From assembly GCA_964344295.1 (NCBI GenBank), contig CAYFMR010000002.1:62001-126000 (forward strand): a DNA stretch of 64,000 nucleotides. The letters are read 5' to 3'. Source of the stretch: JAAYFJ01 sp964344295. Lineage in GTDB: Bacteria; Bacillota; Clostridia; Tissierellales; Peptoniphilaceae. Position 1 is the stretch's first letter. Each line of letters starts with the position of its first letter. Positions 52,237-60,785 of the stretch are shown piece after piece. The notes under the pieces are model-generated. The model made no database searches. It was not told the DNA's origin and saw only the letters and a list, made by a program, of their open reading frames with translations. The position numbers and the translations under genes are program-made.

Positions 52237-52832
52237 ATCCCCAACGCCTCTTTTGCCAGTTGGTCTGCCCGCTCATTTAAGGGGTGACCGCTGTGCGCTT
52301 TGACTTTAACAAATTGCACCTGGATCCCGTCGAGATTTTTTATGTAGTCTCGGTATGCCATGGTGCATTTTTTTTGCGCTTTCCATTCCCCTCGAGCCCA
52401 ATGGGCAATGCCCGAATAATCATGCACGATAGTCAGCTCAGTAATCCCCTGCTTCTTGGCCCAATCCAAGGCAGCCATGGCTCCTTTTAGCTCTCCGGCC
52501 ACATTGCGCATCGCAGCCCACTCTTCATCATAAAAAGCCTGCGAGAGTTCAACCTTTTCCTCGGGACGGTTTCCGTGAAAGATGACCACCCCGTAGCTAA
52601 ACGCATGGCTCTTGACATCATAGCTACCGTCTACAAAGGCCACCCAGCCTTGGTAGTCCGTGAGTTGCTCTGCCTCCGGCACAGGTTCCCCTTGGACAAA
52701 GGACTGCGCCTGCTCCTTTTCGTCAAACTTCTTGTAGACGGCTCCCTTGTAGCCGTGCACCTGCTCTTTACAAGCATCCCAGGTTTGATACACTCCTGGT
52801 TTTTTCCCCACCTTCACTGCATAGTATGCCAT
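52233..52832 (-). CDS. rnhA: Ribonuclease HI with N-terminal viroplasmin domain
   Basis: Degrades RNA in RNA-DNA hybrids. The 199-residue protein has an N-terminal viroplasmin-like hybrid-binding domain (about 1-48, AYYAVKVGKKPGVYQTWDACKEQV) and a catalytic domain from about 60. Active-site acidic residues are in FVDGSYDVK, AGELKGAM, IVHDYSGI and NERADQLAK. The second ATG is preferred because AAAGGGTG is then 7 bases away. It converges on dCMP deaminase with overlapping stops. Confidence 0.94.
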   Translation of the reverse strand: MAYYAVKVGKKPGVYQTWDACKEQVHGYKGAVYKKFDEKEQAQSFVQGEPVPEAEQLTDYQGWVAFVDGSYDVKSHAFSYGVVIFHGNRPEEKVELSQAFYDEEWAAMRNVAGELKGAMAALDWAKKQGITELTIVHDYSGIAHWARGEWKAQKKCTMAYRDYIKNLDGIQVQFVKVKAHSGHPLNERADQLAKEALGI

Positions 52833-52853
52833 CATATCACCCTTTAGTCAAAG

Positions 52854-52884
52854 AAAGGCACTTCTCTTAGTAAGAGGTGCCTTT
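52854..52884. terminator. Terminator after the YutG-like gene
   Basis: Stem AAAGGCAC / GTGCCTTT with a 15-base loop that itself pairs (TCT / AGA). TTTCTTTG follows on the minus strand and TTTTTT on the plus. Confidence 0.7.
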
Positions 52885-52892
52885 TTTGTTTC

Positions 52893-53378
52893 TTAATCTG
52901 CGTGTACGATGCGACTGATGGCCGATGCCGCCACAGCCGCCACTAAGTCATCTAAAAACGTGGTGACCATACCTTCCCTTTGTGTGTCTAATTCACGGAT
53001 AATCCCCACTTTTTCTTTGTCCAAAAAGCCAAAGTTGGTCAATCCGATGGTGCCATAAATATTCACAATAGCCAAAGCCAACACTTCGTCAATCCCGTAG
53101 AGTCCCTCGTCTTCTCGAATAATCATTTGAATCGGCTCCGGCATCAATCCCTGTTGCGCCATATCATCCAGTGCCATACCGGTCAGCATGGCGTGGATGA
53201 CCTCTCTTTTCGAAAGCACCGCCAATACATTTTTTTCAGCGATTTCCATCGTCATGTCCTCGTGGTAAGGACGCTGCATATCATAGACAATCTGCGCAAT
53301 ATCCTTAATTTCCACGCCTTTTTCATGCAAAGCATCAATGACTTGTGCTTTTAATTTCTCTAAATCATACGGATACAT
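52893..53378 (-). CDS. YutG/PgpA-family protein
   Basis: A 161-residue protein of the PgpA (phosphatidylglycerophosphatase A) family, YutG type. The C-terminal motif YGIDEVLALAIVNIYGTIGLTNFGFLDK and VTTFLDDLVAAVAASAISRIVHAD are characteristic, with DD metal-binding residues. It is more soluble than Gram-negative PgpA. The true substrate is uncertain; phosphatidylglycerophosphate is likely. It begins 11 bases after the acidic membrane protein gene. Confidence 0.8.
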   Translation of the reverse strand: MYPYDLEKLKAQVIDALHEKGVEIKDIAQIVYDMQRPYHEDMTMEIAEKNVLAVLSKREVIHAMLTGMALDDMAQQGLMPEPIQMIIREDEGLYGIDEVLALAIVNIYGTIGLTNFGFLDKEKVGIIRELDTQREGMVTTFLDDLVAAVAASAISRIVHAD

Positions 53379-53389
53379 GGTTTCACCTA

Positions 53390-54823
53390 TTAATCATGTA
53401 CGTCTTTGTCGTCGTTAAATAAAATATCGTGAACCTCGGATCCTCCGGATTGGAAGCTTTCATCGGCTCTTTTAGCTACATCCGGGCGATGTAGGCTTGA
53501 GCCTTCTCGATGGGATCGCCATTCAATTTCTACCCGCTGTTGTTGCTTTTCCACAATTTCCGGTTGTTGGACCACCATGCGTCGTCCCGATGGGCGTCGT
53601 TTACGTCCTCCGAATAAACCGCCTTCTTCAGTTTCAGCTTTAGAGGGTTCTGCTTCTACAGCCTCCCCTTCAGTGGATTTGGCAATGAAGTCCGGGATGG
53701 GTCTCGTTTTAAATGCCGGTGGTTCTTCTTTGGTCATATCCCTTACCGGTCCCTCCATGATAAATGGCATCTTGGTTTCTTGAGCTTCTTGGGCTTCTTG
53801 GGCTTCTTCTACCTCATCTGCTACCTTCATTTCTTTTTTAGGTTCTGAGGCGGCCATTACGATGGGTTTCATCTTTTCTTCGTCAGTCGTCCCTTCCTCG
53901 GACTTCTCTTTTGCCTTCACCGATTCAAGCTCATCGGCTCTTCTCACCTCGTCTTTTTCTGCGATTTTCTGTTTTGATTCCTCGGCGACTTTCAGCGTTT
54001 CTTCCGTCACCTCTTCCGTCGTTTCTTCTCGCAAAGTTTCTTCTCTTGCTGCCAAAATCATATTCACTTCTTCTTCGGAAAGTTGTTGTCCTTTAACCGT
54101 CACTTTTTCCTTCGCCGGTTTTTGCAGTTCAGACTCGGCTTTTTGCAACTCTTCTGCATTCCACTGCATGGTTTTTTGGGTGGAAACCGGCTCTTGCATC
54201 ACAATGGGCACAGCCTTTGTTTCCGGTTCTTCCTCCAATTCAACCCTTTCCGAGGCTTCATTCTCAGCAATCTCTTCGTCTGCTTCTTCAAGGTCTGCTG
54301 CTTCAAGATCTTCTGCTTCATCATATTCATCTTCGTCATCTTCATCATCTTCGTCTCGATACTTCCCCGCACTTAAGAGACGACGCAGACCAAACAATAC
54401 CGTTGGGGCTACTAAGGCAATGGCGATATAGAGAATTTCATACCCTTTACCCCATACCGTAAGCCCTAAAATGGCCGGTAACAAAAAAACATCCATCGGT
54501 AAGGTCCACATACTTTGCCCTGGCGCCATGGAAAACAACTCCATACGATGGCCAGCAAAAGCAATGATGACCACGACCAGGCCGATAAGCAAAACGGCTA
54601 ATCCTGAAACGAAATCCAAAGAGCGCTGTTTCTTCTTGGCTAAAAATCCCCCAAAAATAAAGTAGAGAATCCACGGTATTGCTGTGAGGGCAATTTTCAT
54701 GCCCATGCGATTGTACATAAATCCCCATTCTGCTGCAAAATGGTTCATGGCCCAGATGATAGCGCCACAGATGACAACGATGATGGTGTGGTACAAAAGA
54801 CCTAGCCAGTTATTTAGTCTCAT
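53390..54823 (-). CDS. Large acidic membrane protein with repeated PIVM-type motifs
   Basis: A 477-residue protein. Four hydrophobic segments (about residues 10-30, 42-62, 72-90, 112-148) are followed by a very acidic stretch (about 157-200, mostly E and D) and a long low-complexity Glu/Lys tail. The tail holds a repeated short motif: VPIVMQEP (205-212), KPIVMAASEP (319-328), MPFIMEGP (352-359), and EAQ units repeated (about 340-349). The end has a basic patch (GRKRRPSGRRM) and HDILFND. I do not recognise the family. A scaffold at the membrane is a guess. It is cotranscribed with the YutG-like gene and follows apbE. Confidence 0.65.
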   Translation of the reverse strand: MRLNNWLGLLYHTIIVVICGAIIWAMNHFAAEWGFMYNRMGMKIALTAIPWILYFIFGGFLAKKKQRSLDFVSGLAVLLIGLVVVIIAFAGHRMELFSMAPGQSMWTLPMDVFLLPAILGLTVWGKGYEILYIAIALVAPTVLFGLRRLLSAGKYRDEDDEDDEDEYDEAEDLEAADLEEADEEIAENEASERVELEEEPETKAVPIVMQEPVSTQKTMQWNAEELQKAESELQKPAKEKVTVKGQQLSEEEVNMILAAREETLREETTEEVTEETLKVAEESKQKIAEKDEVRRADELESVKAKEKSEEGTTDEEKMKPIVMAASEPKKEMKVADEVEEAQEAQEAQETKMPFIMEGPVRDMTKEEPPAFKTRPIPDFIAKSTEGEAVEAEPSKAETEEGGLFGGRKRRPSGRRMVVQQPEIVEKQQQRVEIEWRSHREGSSLHRPDVAKRADESFQSGGSEVHDILFNDDKDVHD

Positions 54824-54838
54824 TTTTCTCTCCTTTCT

Positions 54839-55966
54839 CTAGGGAGTGGCTCCTTGGCTTTCCAACATGGACTCCATTCCCGGGGTAAACAAAGTAGTCT
54901 TATCTTCAAATACCCAGTAAGCTTCTGCCTCTGGAATGCTTTCAATTAACTGATACCCCTTCTCCGGTTCCATTAAAAAACAAGCGGTGGATAAAAAATC
55001 CGCCAAGCCGGAATCCGGATGGTATATGGTCACACTGCGACAATAGTGGGGCGGATACAGGCTGTCTGGGTCAATTAAATGATGATAGGTTTGGCCATCC
55101 ACCACATAATACCGCTGGTAATCTCCACTAGTCACCAAAGCGCCTTCGCCCATATAAACGATGTCGACAATACCTTTACCTTGCATGCGTTCTTTGTCGT
55201 CCGGATTTTCAATGCCAATAGACCAATGCCCTCGATCCACTGCTTTTGGTACGCCGACAGTGCGCACATTGCCACCGGCGCTGACAAAACCCGAGGTCAT
55301 TCCCGCATCTTGGGCTTCTCTTACGACTACTTCCACGGCATAGCCCTTGGCCACAGCACCCACATCTAAGCTGGCTCCTTCCATATCCAAGTATGCCGTT
55401 TGATTCTCTGCATCTAAGATAAGGTGCTCCATACCCACAAACGCTTTTTTCGCCTTCAGTTCATCTTCCGGTGGCAAAGCGGCTTCTTTTCCAGCTGGCA
55501 CCTTTTGTTGTTCTACCAGCGGGCCCTCGATGAAGCCCTCCCGGTAACTGTGCCATAATGCAGTGACCGGGCCCATGGTGATGTCGGCTTTATGGGAGTA
55601 CTTTTCATAGTTTTCCTGGCAGAAGAGCAGTAAATTCATGATATCCTCATCGACTTTGACCGGCTCCTTACCCGCCATCTCATTGACCGTCCACAGATTT
55701 GTCCCCTCTTTGGGCGCCCGAAATGTCGTGTACAGTTCGTCCAGTTCTTCCAATCGCGTGCGGATCATGCTCAAGTACTTCTCGCCTTCTGCTTCCGATT
55801 TTGTATGCACTGTGACACTGATAATGGTGTCAAAAATATTGTAATACGTCTCTTGATACTGCTTGTACTCATTGGATGGTGCCCTCGATACCCCGCCACA
55901 TGCAATCATACTGCATAAGAGAAGGAGCACCAGTCCTCCCAAAATCATTCGTTTCATCATTTTCAT
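54839..55966 (-). CDS. apbE: FAD:protein FMN transferase (ApbE)
   Basis: A 375-residue extracytoplasmic lipoprotein that attaches FMN to threonine residues of partner proteins. The signal MKRMILGGLVLLLLCSMIAC has a SMIAC lipobox. Motifs: YYNIFDTIISVTV, NLWTVNE, MEGASLDVGAVAKGYAVE (the Mg/FAD motif), GGNVRTVG and LIDPDSLYPPHYCRSVTI. No Rnf, NqrC-like or FMN-binding target gene is in the window. It starts one base after the acyltransferase-like gene stop. Confidence 0.93.
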   Translation of the reverse strand: MKMMKRMILGGLVLLLLCSMIACGGVSRAPSNEYKQYQETYYNIFDTIISVTVHTKSEAEGEKYLSMIRTRLEELDELYTTFRAPKEGTNLWTVNEMAGKEPVKVDEDIMNLLLFCQENYEKYSHKADITMGPVTALWHSYREGFIEGPLVEQQKVPAGKEAALPPEDELKAKKAFVGMEHLILDAENQTAYLDMEGASLDVGAVAKGYAVEVVVREAQDAGMTSGFVSAGGNVRTVGVPKAVDRGHWSIGIENPDDKERMQGKGIVDIVYMGEGALVTSGDYQRYYVVDGQTYHHLIDPDSLYPPHYCRSVTIYHPDSGLADFLSTACFLMEPEKGYQLIESIPEAEAYWVFEDKTTLFTPGMESMLESQGATP

Positions 55967-55967
55967 C

Positions 55968-57125
55968 CTAATCTAAATCCTCTACCACATGCTTGACTCG
56001 TTCATCCAGCAAGTAGGGGTTGCGCACAATTTTTCTGATCAAGCGCATACTGTACGCCACATAAAGCCCTTCGCAAATACGCTCATCCATCGTGGCTCCC
56101 AACTCACAAATCGTTCTAATCTCCACCTGATCTCCAATAACCACAGGTTTTTTTTCTTCTTTGCCCACGGCGAGAAACAGGGATGTGGAACCGAAGTTAT
56201 AGATATGGTGGTTAATCTTGGGCAGTTTCACCGATTTCAAATAAGTCATAAAGACAGACGTATGGAACGGGCTTCCCTTGATCAGATTCTTCGGTATCAA
56301 GTTAAACCAATCCATCATCTTGGTTGTGCCGGCCACTAACCATAGTATAGGACTAGGCCAACGCATGGTCATGCCCAGAATTTTTTCCACCATAGCCGAT
56401 TCCGGTTCTGCTAACGTTTCGGCGATATTCGTTTCCACTTGGTGGTAAACGTCATAAATGCTTTCATGGCCGTTAAAATCGAATTTAACCGTCGTTTCTT
56501 CCCCGCCGTCTCGCAATGTTTTCATCACGCTCATGGTCACCAGGATCGAGTTTCGTGCGTAATGGCGGTTTCCCATGATAAAGCGGTTCAAGCCGGGGCG
56601 CTGACCAATGACCCGTACCATCATAGCGATAAAAAAGTGCAAATAGGTCATGTGTACGCCTTCTGTTTGCTTCTTTTCAAGCAGATAAGCGTCTATTTCT
56701 TTCATGTCGAACCCAACGCTACTGATGTTTAAAGCGTCATTTCGTTTGGCCATAATGAACGGGAAAATCTTCATAAAGGGATTCAGCGTCTTAATGCGCC
56801 TGCCATCTACGCGCCCCGTGAGGCGATTCCACCCTCTGTAAGGCTTATTTTTCTTCCGGGGTGTATAAAGCAGATTGCTAAATGCCTTTAGCATCTCCTC
56901 TTCCCGCTCTTTAGGGAAAACGCCCTGGGTCCATGCCAAATCTTCCCATAAGATATCATCGGCCAAAGGATCAGAAAGCGTTAGCGCTTGTTCCTCAAAT
57001 GCTTTGGCCATCATTTGTATTTCATCTTCAGACACTTCAAACCGCCGGGCCATGTATGTCACCCACGCAGGGTTCATCACAGCCGATTGAATCATGTCTG
57101 ATACAGATACAGCGTCCTGTGTCAT
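55968..57125 (-). CDS. 2-oxo-acid-dehydrogenase E2-like acyltransferase fold, degenerate
   Basis: A 385-residue cytoplasmic protein whose C-terminal two-thirds (about 110-385) has the CAT-like fold of E2 acyltransferases: GWNRLTGRVDGRRI, LHFFIAMMVRVIGQRPGLNRF and KINHHIYNFGSTSLFLAVG. The catalytic HxxxDG position reads TMDERICEGL, so the general base histidine seems to be replaced by E. No lipoyl domain is present. It could bind an acyl-thioester without catalysis. Its promoter is TTGCGC-17-TATAAT. It heads a unit with apbE, the acidic membrane protein and the YutG-like gene. Confidence 0.75.
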   Translation of the reverse strand: MTQDAVSVSDMIQSAVMNPAWVTYMARRFEVSEDEIQMMAKAFEEQALTLSDPLADDILWEDLAWTQGVFPKEREEEMLKAFSNLLYTPRKKNKPYRGWNRLTGRVDGRRIKTLNPFMKIFPFIMAKRNDALNISSVGFDMKEIDAYLLEKKQTEGVHMTYLHFFIAMMVRVIGQRPGLNRFIMGNRHYARNSILVTMSVMKTLRDGGEETTVKFDFNGHESIYDVYHQVETNIAETLAEPESAMVEKILGMTMRWPSPILWLVAGTTKMMDWFNLIPKNLIKGSPFHTSVFMTYLKSVKLPKINHHIYNFGSTSLFLAVGKEEKKPVVIGDQVEIRTICELGATMDERICEGLYVAYSMRLIRKIVRNPYLLDERVKHVVEDLD

Positions 57126-57156
57126 AGAATGCTCCTTTTCTCGATAGTCTACATCT

Positions 57157-57185
57157 ATTATAGCCGTTTTGCTTTAGGTGCGCAA
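57157..57185 (-). promoter_or_regulatory. Promoter upstream of the E2-like gene
   Basis: TTGCGC (57180-57185), 17 bases, TATAAT (57157-57162) on the minus strand. Confidence 0.6.
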
Positions 57186-57250
57186 TGTCCGTCCTTAAGG
57201 GAGAAAGGCCACGACACGTCCTTTCTTATATGATCCTTTTAAAGACAAAA

Positions 57251-57277
57251 AGAACCTTGCACGGTTCGCAAGGTTCT
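57251..57277 (-). terminator. Terminator of degV
   Basis: Stem AGAACCTTGC / GCAAGGTTCT, perfect over 10 bases, 7-base loop, then TTTTTG on the minus strand. Confidence 0.88.
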
Positions 57278-57291
57278 GGTCGAAACTGCTG

Positions 57292-58194
57292 TTAAGCGTG
57301 TAGCGCTTTCAGCGTATCGGTATGGCGACATCCCACATCTTTGGCGCGATAAAATATGGCGAAGAAGTCCGGCCCCACATGGGCGCCCACAATCGGCGTA
57401 ATCTCAATCAGTTCAATCGTCCCAGTAAAACCTTCGGCCACCATCTTATCTTTTACTTGTTGGGCCAACGTGCCATCCCCGGAGTGAATGATCCAGCAAG
57501 GGGTGTCCTCAGAGGCCGCATAAATCTTCATCAGCTCTACCATGCGTTTGATGGCACCTTTCACTCCTCGTGCTTTTTGGAATACTTCCAGTTTTCCTTC
57601 TTCATTCATTAGCATTAAGGGCTTCATTCCCAGTGCCGACCCAGCAATCCCTGCGGCCTTTGAAATGCGTCCGCCTCTTACTAAGTACATCAAGTCATTG
57701 ACCATGAAAAAGTGAGCATAGTCGCAGTAGTGTTCATGGACATAAGCTTCCGCTTCCTCGATGGATTTACCTGCCTTTTGCAGTTGAACCACATCGTAGA
57801 CCAAAAGCCCTAAGCCCGCAGCACAGCACTTCGTGTCCACACAAATAATTTTGCGATCCGGATATTCTTCTTGCAACGTTTTTTGTGCAATCAACGCACT
57901 GTCATAGGTGGATGTGATACCAGAGGAAAAGCAAAGGTAGAGCACATCTTTTCCTTCGTCTAAATAAGTCCGAAACACCTGTTCATATTGAAACGGGGTT
58001 ATTTGCGTCGTGCTGGCCACTTTTTTCTCACGCATGGCCTGATAGAGTTGCTGTTTCAAAGCCGGATCTGAATCCGCACTGTAAAGAAATGTTTCTTTAT
58101 CGATTTCATAACTCATGGGAATCATGTAGATACCCGTCTCTCGAAATACATGAGTCGGCATATCCATGGCTGAGTCAGTAATAATTTGATACAT
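57292..58194 (-). CDS. DegV family fatty-acid-binding protein
   Basis: A 300-residue two-domain fatty-acid-binding protein (FakB type), which presents fatty acids to a FakA kinase in phospholipid synthesis. Motifs: YQIITDSAMDMP at the start, STTQITPFQY, CFSSGITSTYDSA, ICVDTKCCAAGLGLLV and RGGRISKAAG. Full length. No FakA gene is close by. A single-gene unit between two terminators. Which acyl chain it binds is not predictable here. Confidence 0.92.
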   Translation of the reverse strand: MYQIITDSAMDMPTHVFRETGIYMIPMSYEIDKETFLYSADSDPALKQQLYQAMREKKVASTTQITPFQYEQVFRTYLDEGKDVLYLCFSSGITSTYDSALIAQKTLQEEYPDRKIICVDTKCCAAGLGLLVYDVVQLQKAGKSIEEAEAYVHEHYCDYAHFFMVNDLMYLVRGGRISKAAGIAGSALGMKPLMLMNEEGKLEVFQKARGVKGAIKRMVELMKIYAASEDTPCWIIHSGDGTLAQQVKDKMVAEGFTGTIELIEITPIVGAHVGPDFFAIFYRAKDVGCRHTDTLKALHA

Positions 58195-58214
58195 GTTTCA
58201 CCTCTTAATGATTG

Positions 58215-59258
58215 TTATGGCGTATGAAAGGACCATCCATAAATACCGTCTGTCCAAACGCTTTCCATATGCGTCGAAGCTGCTGTCATCAATTCGTCGT
58301 AAAAAGGATCATCTGCCAATACATCGGCAAAAGGACTCTTCACCTTGGCCCTGATGTATTCATGGTCCGGAGTTCTTCCCGTAGTGCGATTAATGGCCAC
58401 CACAGCCTCTTTACGAGAAACCTGCTCTCCCGGAAGAAGAGTGCTGACACCGGAAGTACCTAAGATACTGGAAGAGGTACGTAATAGCTCCATGAAATCG
58501 GCAGTAGTAATGGGATCATTCGGTCGGAATGGTTCCCCTGCCTTGGCGATAACCAACCCTCTCTGGGCGGCAAAATTCACCGTATGATAATACCAGTTTT
58601 CAGGTTTTACATCAGCATAAGAAGATGCCTTCACTTCAATCGGCTCATCCCCAGCCACCAGGCGAGCAAACATGGTTGCGGCTTCTGCCCGAGTCAATGA
58701 GCGCTCTCCTTCAAAATTCGTGTTTTTGACACCGACGATATAGCGGGGGTACACAGTCGTCTTTTCCACTTGACCGTCTTTCACCCACTGAGTACGCTCT
58801 TCAGTCACGTTGCCATATTGTCTTAACGCTTCGTAGTGTCTAACGTAGTCTGCATAGCGTTGGCGATCATATTGAAAAAAATAACTCGCTTCGCGATAAG
58901 ACGGAAAAAAGCCATCCTGCCAAGCGGCTTGCCAACGTGATTGGGACTCGTAGTCCAAAGGGTACCACCGGGGATTCCATGTGCCACCGCCAACAGTAAC
59001 GATCACTTCTTCCTGATCGCGATCACGGGCAACGGCCGATTCTTGACTAACAGCCAAAACACCAGTGACACCTAGTTTGGCCAACTTCTCCCGCACCATC
59101 ACGATCTCCTGGTCTTTGCCCGCTAGTGTCTCCCTTCCTATGATATGCCCCGCCTCATCCACGATGCGTACATCGACCTTTGCCGCCCATACCGGCGACA
59201 CCATCAGATGCAAGGCAAAGAAGAACAGGGCCGCTTTCTCTAGTTTTTTCTTATTCAT
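58215..59258 (-). CDS. S-layer homology domain surface protein
   Basis: A 347-residue secreted protein, signal peptide MNKKKLEKAALFFFALHLMVSPVWA (cut after about residue 25). The N-terminal part has no known domain and is rich in Y and W (about 90-150). The second half has SLH repeats: RSLTRAEAATMFARLV (near 210), DVKPENWYYHTVNFAAQRGLV then PNDPITTADFMELL (about 230-280), and SRKEAVVAINRTTGRTP (about 300-316). These bind secondary cell-wall polymers. The ribosome site is AGAAGGGAGGG. It looks intact, unlike the SLH fragment at 34 kb. Confidence 0.85.
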   Translation of the reverse strand: MNKKKLEKAALFFFALHLMVSPVWAAKVDVRIVDEAGHIIGRETLAGKDQEIVMVREKLAKLGVTGVLAVSQESAVARDRDQEEVIVTVGGGTWNPRWYPLDYESQSRWQAAWQDGFFPSYREASYFFQYDRQRYADYVRHYEALRQYGNVTEERTQWVKDGQVEKTTVYPRYIVGVKNTNFEGERSLTRAEAATMFARLVAGDEPIEVKASSYADVKPENWYYHTVNFAAQRGLVIAKAGEPFRPNDPITTADFMELLRTSSSILGTSGVSTLLPGEQVSRKEAVVAINRTTGRTPDHEYIRAKVKSPFADVLADDPFYDELMTAASTHMESVWTDGIYGWSFHTP

Positions 59259-59337
59259 GTTCGATCCCTCCCTTCTGTATTTTATCACAATTCTTTCTCT
59301 TGTTGTGATTCTTACCAGATTGTAACTATTTCTTGGG

Positions 59338-60264
59338 CTAAACGAAGTAACCTCCTATCAAGGGCAGGGTCAACATAGATAGAGTTGTCGTCACAAAGAC
59401 ACATTGCGCTGCAAATTGTGGATCTGTGTCGTACTTCACGGCCAAAATCGACCCTAAAGCCGGGGAAGGCAAAGCCGTGGAATAAAGTAACGTCGTCGTC
59501 ACCATGGCTCCTTTCTCCAATCCCACAGTACGCATGACCGCGTACGTGAGTAACGGAAATGCCACCAGGCGGAAAAAGGCCAGAATATAGGCGTGCTTTT
59601 CTGTAAACATCGTCGATAGTGGATAGTGAGATAGACTCAGTCCCACCACCATCATGGACAAGGGTGTGTTCATCCCCGCCATGTACTCTAATACGGACAC
59701 GATTTCATCCGGTACGGGGATCTGTTTGACAAAAATGATCACGCCGATGACAATGGCAATGTTTACATTCGTCAGTAAAAGGCTCTTCCAATCCACTTTT
59801 TCCCGCGAATAGTAGCCCCGTTTGACCATATAGACGCCCCCGGTGTATAAGATCAACTGCTGCACCGTATTGGCCAACGTCATAAATAATAAGCCATCTA
59901 CGCCAAAGAGCGCATACATAAAAGGCATGCCCAAAAATCCGTTATTGGTGAAGGTGAGCATAAACGTCCAGAGTCCTTCTCGTTTGTACCCCACGCGAAA
60001 TAACTTAGCCAGCCCAAAAGCAATTGTCGCCAACACCGGTATATAGATAAGACAACCGATGACCACCAGCTTCGCCGTATGGGCCACTTCGGGTTGATAC
60101 GGACGAATCATTGAAAAAATAATGGTCAAAGGTACCGTCACCTTAATGAGCAAATTAGACAATTCCTTAACGCCTTCTGGAGAAATAATTTTTTTGACAC
60201 CGGCCAGATAACCGATAAAAGCCAGCGCGAATAGAATGAATATATTTTTGGCAACAAAAATCAT
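59338..60264 (-). CDS. AEC family transporter
   Basis: A 308-residue polytopic membrane protein (about ten helices) of the auxin-efflux-carrier family, which in bacteria carries malate, malonate or similar acids. It begins FVAKNIFILFALAFIGYLAG, with ELSNLLIKVTVPLTIIFSMI and a second helix bundle ending VTTTLLYSTALPSPALGSILA. It overlaps the upstream small gene by one base (TGATG). The substrate is unknown. Confidence 0.9.
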   Translation of the reverse strand: MIFVAKNIFILFALAFIGYLAGVKKIISPEGVKELSNLLIKVTVPLTIIFSMIRPYQPEVAHTAKLVVIGCLIYIPVLATIAFGLAKLFRVGYKREGLWTFMLTFTNNGFLGMPFMYALFGVDGLLFMTLANTVQQLILYTGGVYMVKRGYYSREKVDWKSLLLTNVNIAIVIGVIIFVKQIPVPDEIVSVLEYMAGMNTPLSMMVVGLSLSHYPLSTMFTEKHAYILAFFRLVAFPLLTYAVMRTVGLEKGAMVTTTLLYSTALPSPALGSILAVKYDTDPQFAAQCVFVTTTLSMLTLPLIGGYFV

Positions 60265-60731
60265 CAGTCCTGCACCTCACGAATAGCATCTAACAGCGGT
60301 TGATAGTCTCCCTTATAAATCCAGACACCTCTACGCATTAGACCATCTCTCAAAACGACTAGGTCTTCACCTTCCGGTGTCATCAGCCTTACGGGGCCAG
60401 CCATGGTCCGATTGATCCCTTGCAAGCGCGAAGGTCCACAGTACATGGCCACCTCCTCCAGGTGCAAAAGGGCCTCCGATGACAAGGTAAACTGCCTGTC
60501 ATCTGTAACTACCACCACTTGTTTCGGAGTCTCATCCCAGAGCTTTGTGGGTTGAGGTCTGGTCACCATTGTATACGCAATGGCAATGACAATAGCCGCC
60601 ACCAGCACCAGACGCTGTATTTTAGCCGCCGCTTCCATGCCACTATATTTTTTCCTGCGCAGTACCGCCGCACCCACGCCCAAAGCAATGATCAGGCAGA
60701 TTCCAAAAAATAAGTAGGTTTGTAGTATCAT
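60264..60731 (-). CDS. Small membrane-anchored protein of unknown function
   Basis: A 155-residue protein with two N-terminal membrane segments (about residues 3-22 and 40-57) and an outside domain of about 95 residues with strands (KQVVVVTDDRQFTLSSEALLHLEEVAMYCG; DLVVLRDGLMRRGVWIYKGDY). The family is not recognised. Its stop overlaps the start of the AEC gene by one base, so the two are translated together. It could be an accessory of the transporter. Confidence 0.6.
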   Translation of the reverse strand: MILQTYLFFGICLIIALGVGAAVLRRKKYSGMEAAAKIQRLVLVAAIVIAIAYTMVTRPQPTKLWDETPKQVVVVTDDRQFTLSSEALLHLEEVAMYCGPSRLQGINRTMAGPVRLMTPEGEDLVVLRDGLMRRGVWIYKGDYQPLLDAIREVQD

Positions 60732-60743
60732 TTTTCCTCCAAA

Positions 60744-60767
60744 AGGGAGACCTTGAAAGGTCTCCCT
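60744..60767 (-). terminator. Terminator of ftsH
   Basis: Stem AGGGAGACCTT / AAGGTCTCCCT, perfect over 11 bases, 2-base loop, then TTTTGG on the minus strand, 19 bases past the ftsH stop. Confidence 0.85.
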
Positions 60768-60785
60768 ACGTATTTCTATGATGCT

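Noticed and set aside
53777..53809. Tandem 9-base repeat as CRISPR or VNTR array
   Set aside because: It is an in-frame EAQ codon repeat within the acidic membrane protein; no spacers and only three to four units.
53862..54431. Long plus-strand serine-rich frame opposite the acidic membrane protein
   Set aside because: It is the mirror of Glu/Lys-rich codons (GAA/GAG read as TTC/CTC/TCT). No ribosome site; the minus-strand gene has signal-like membrane segments and operon context.
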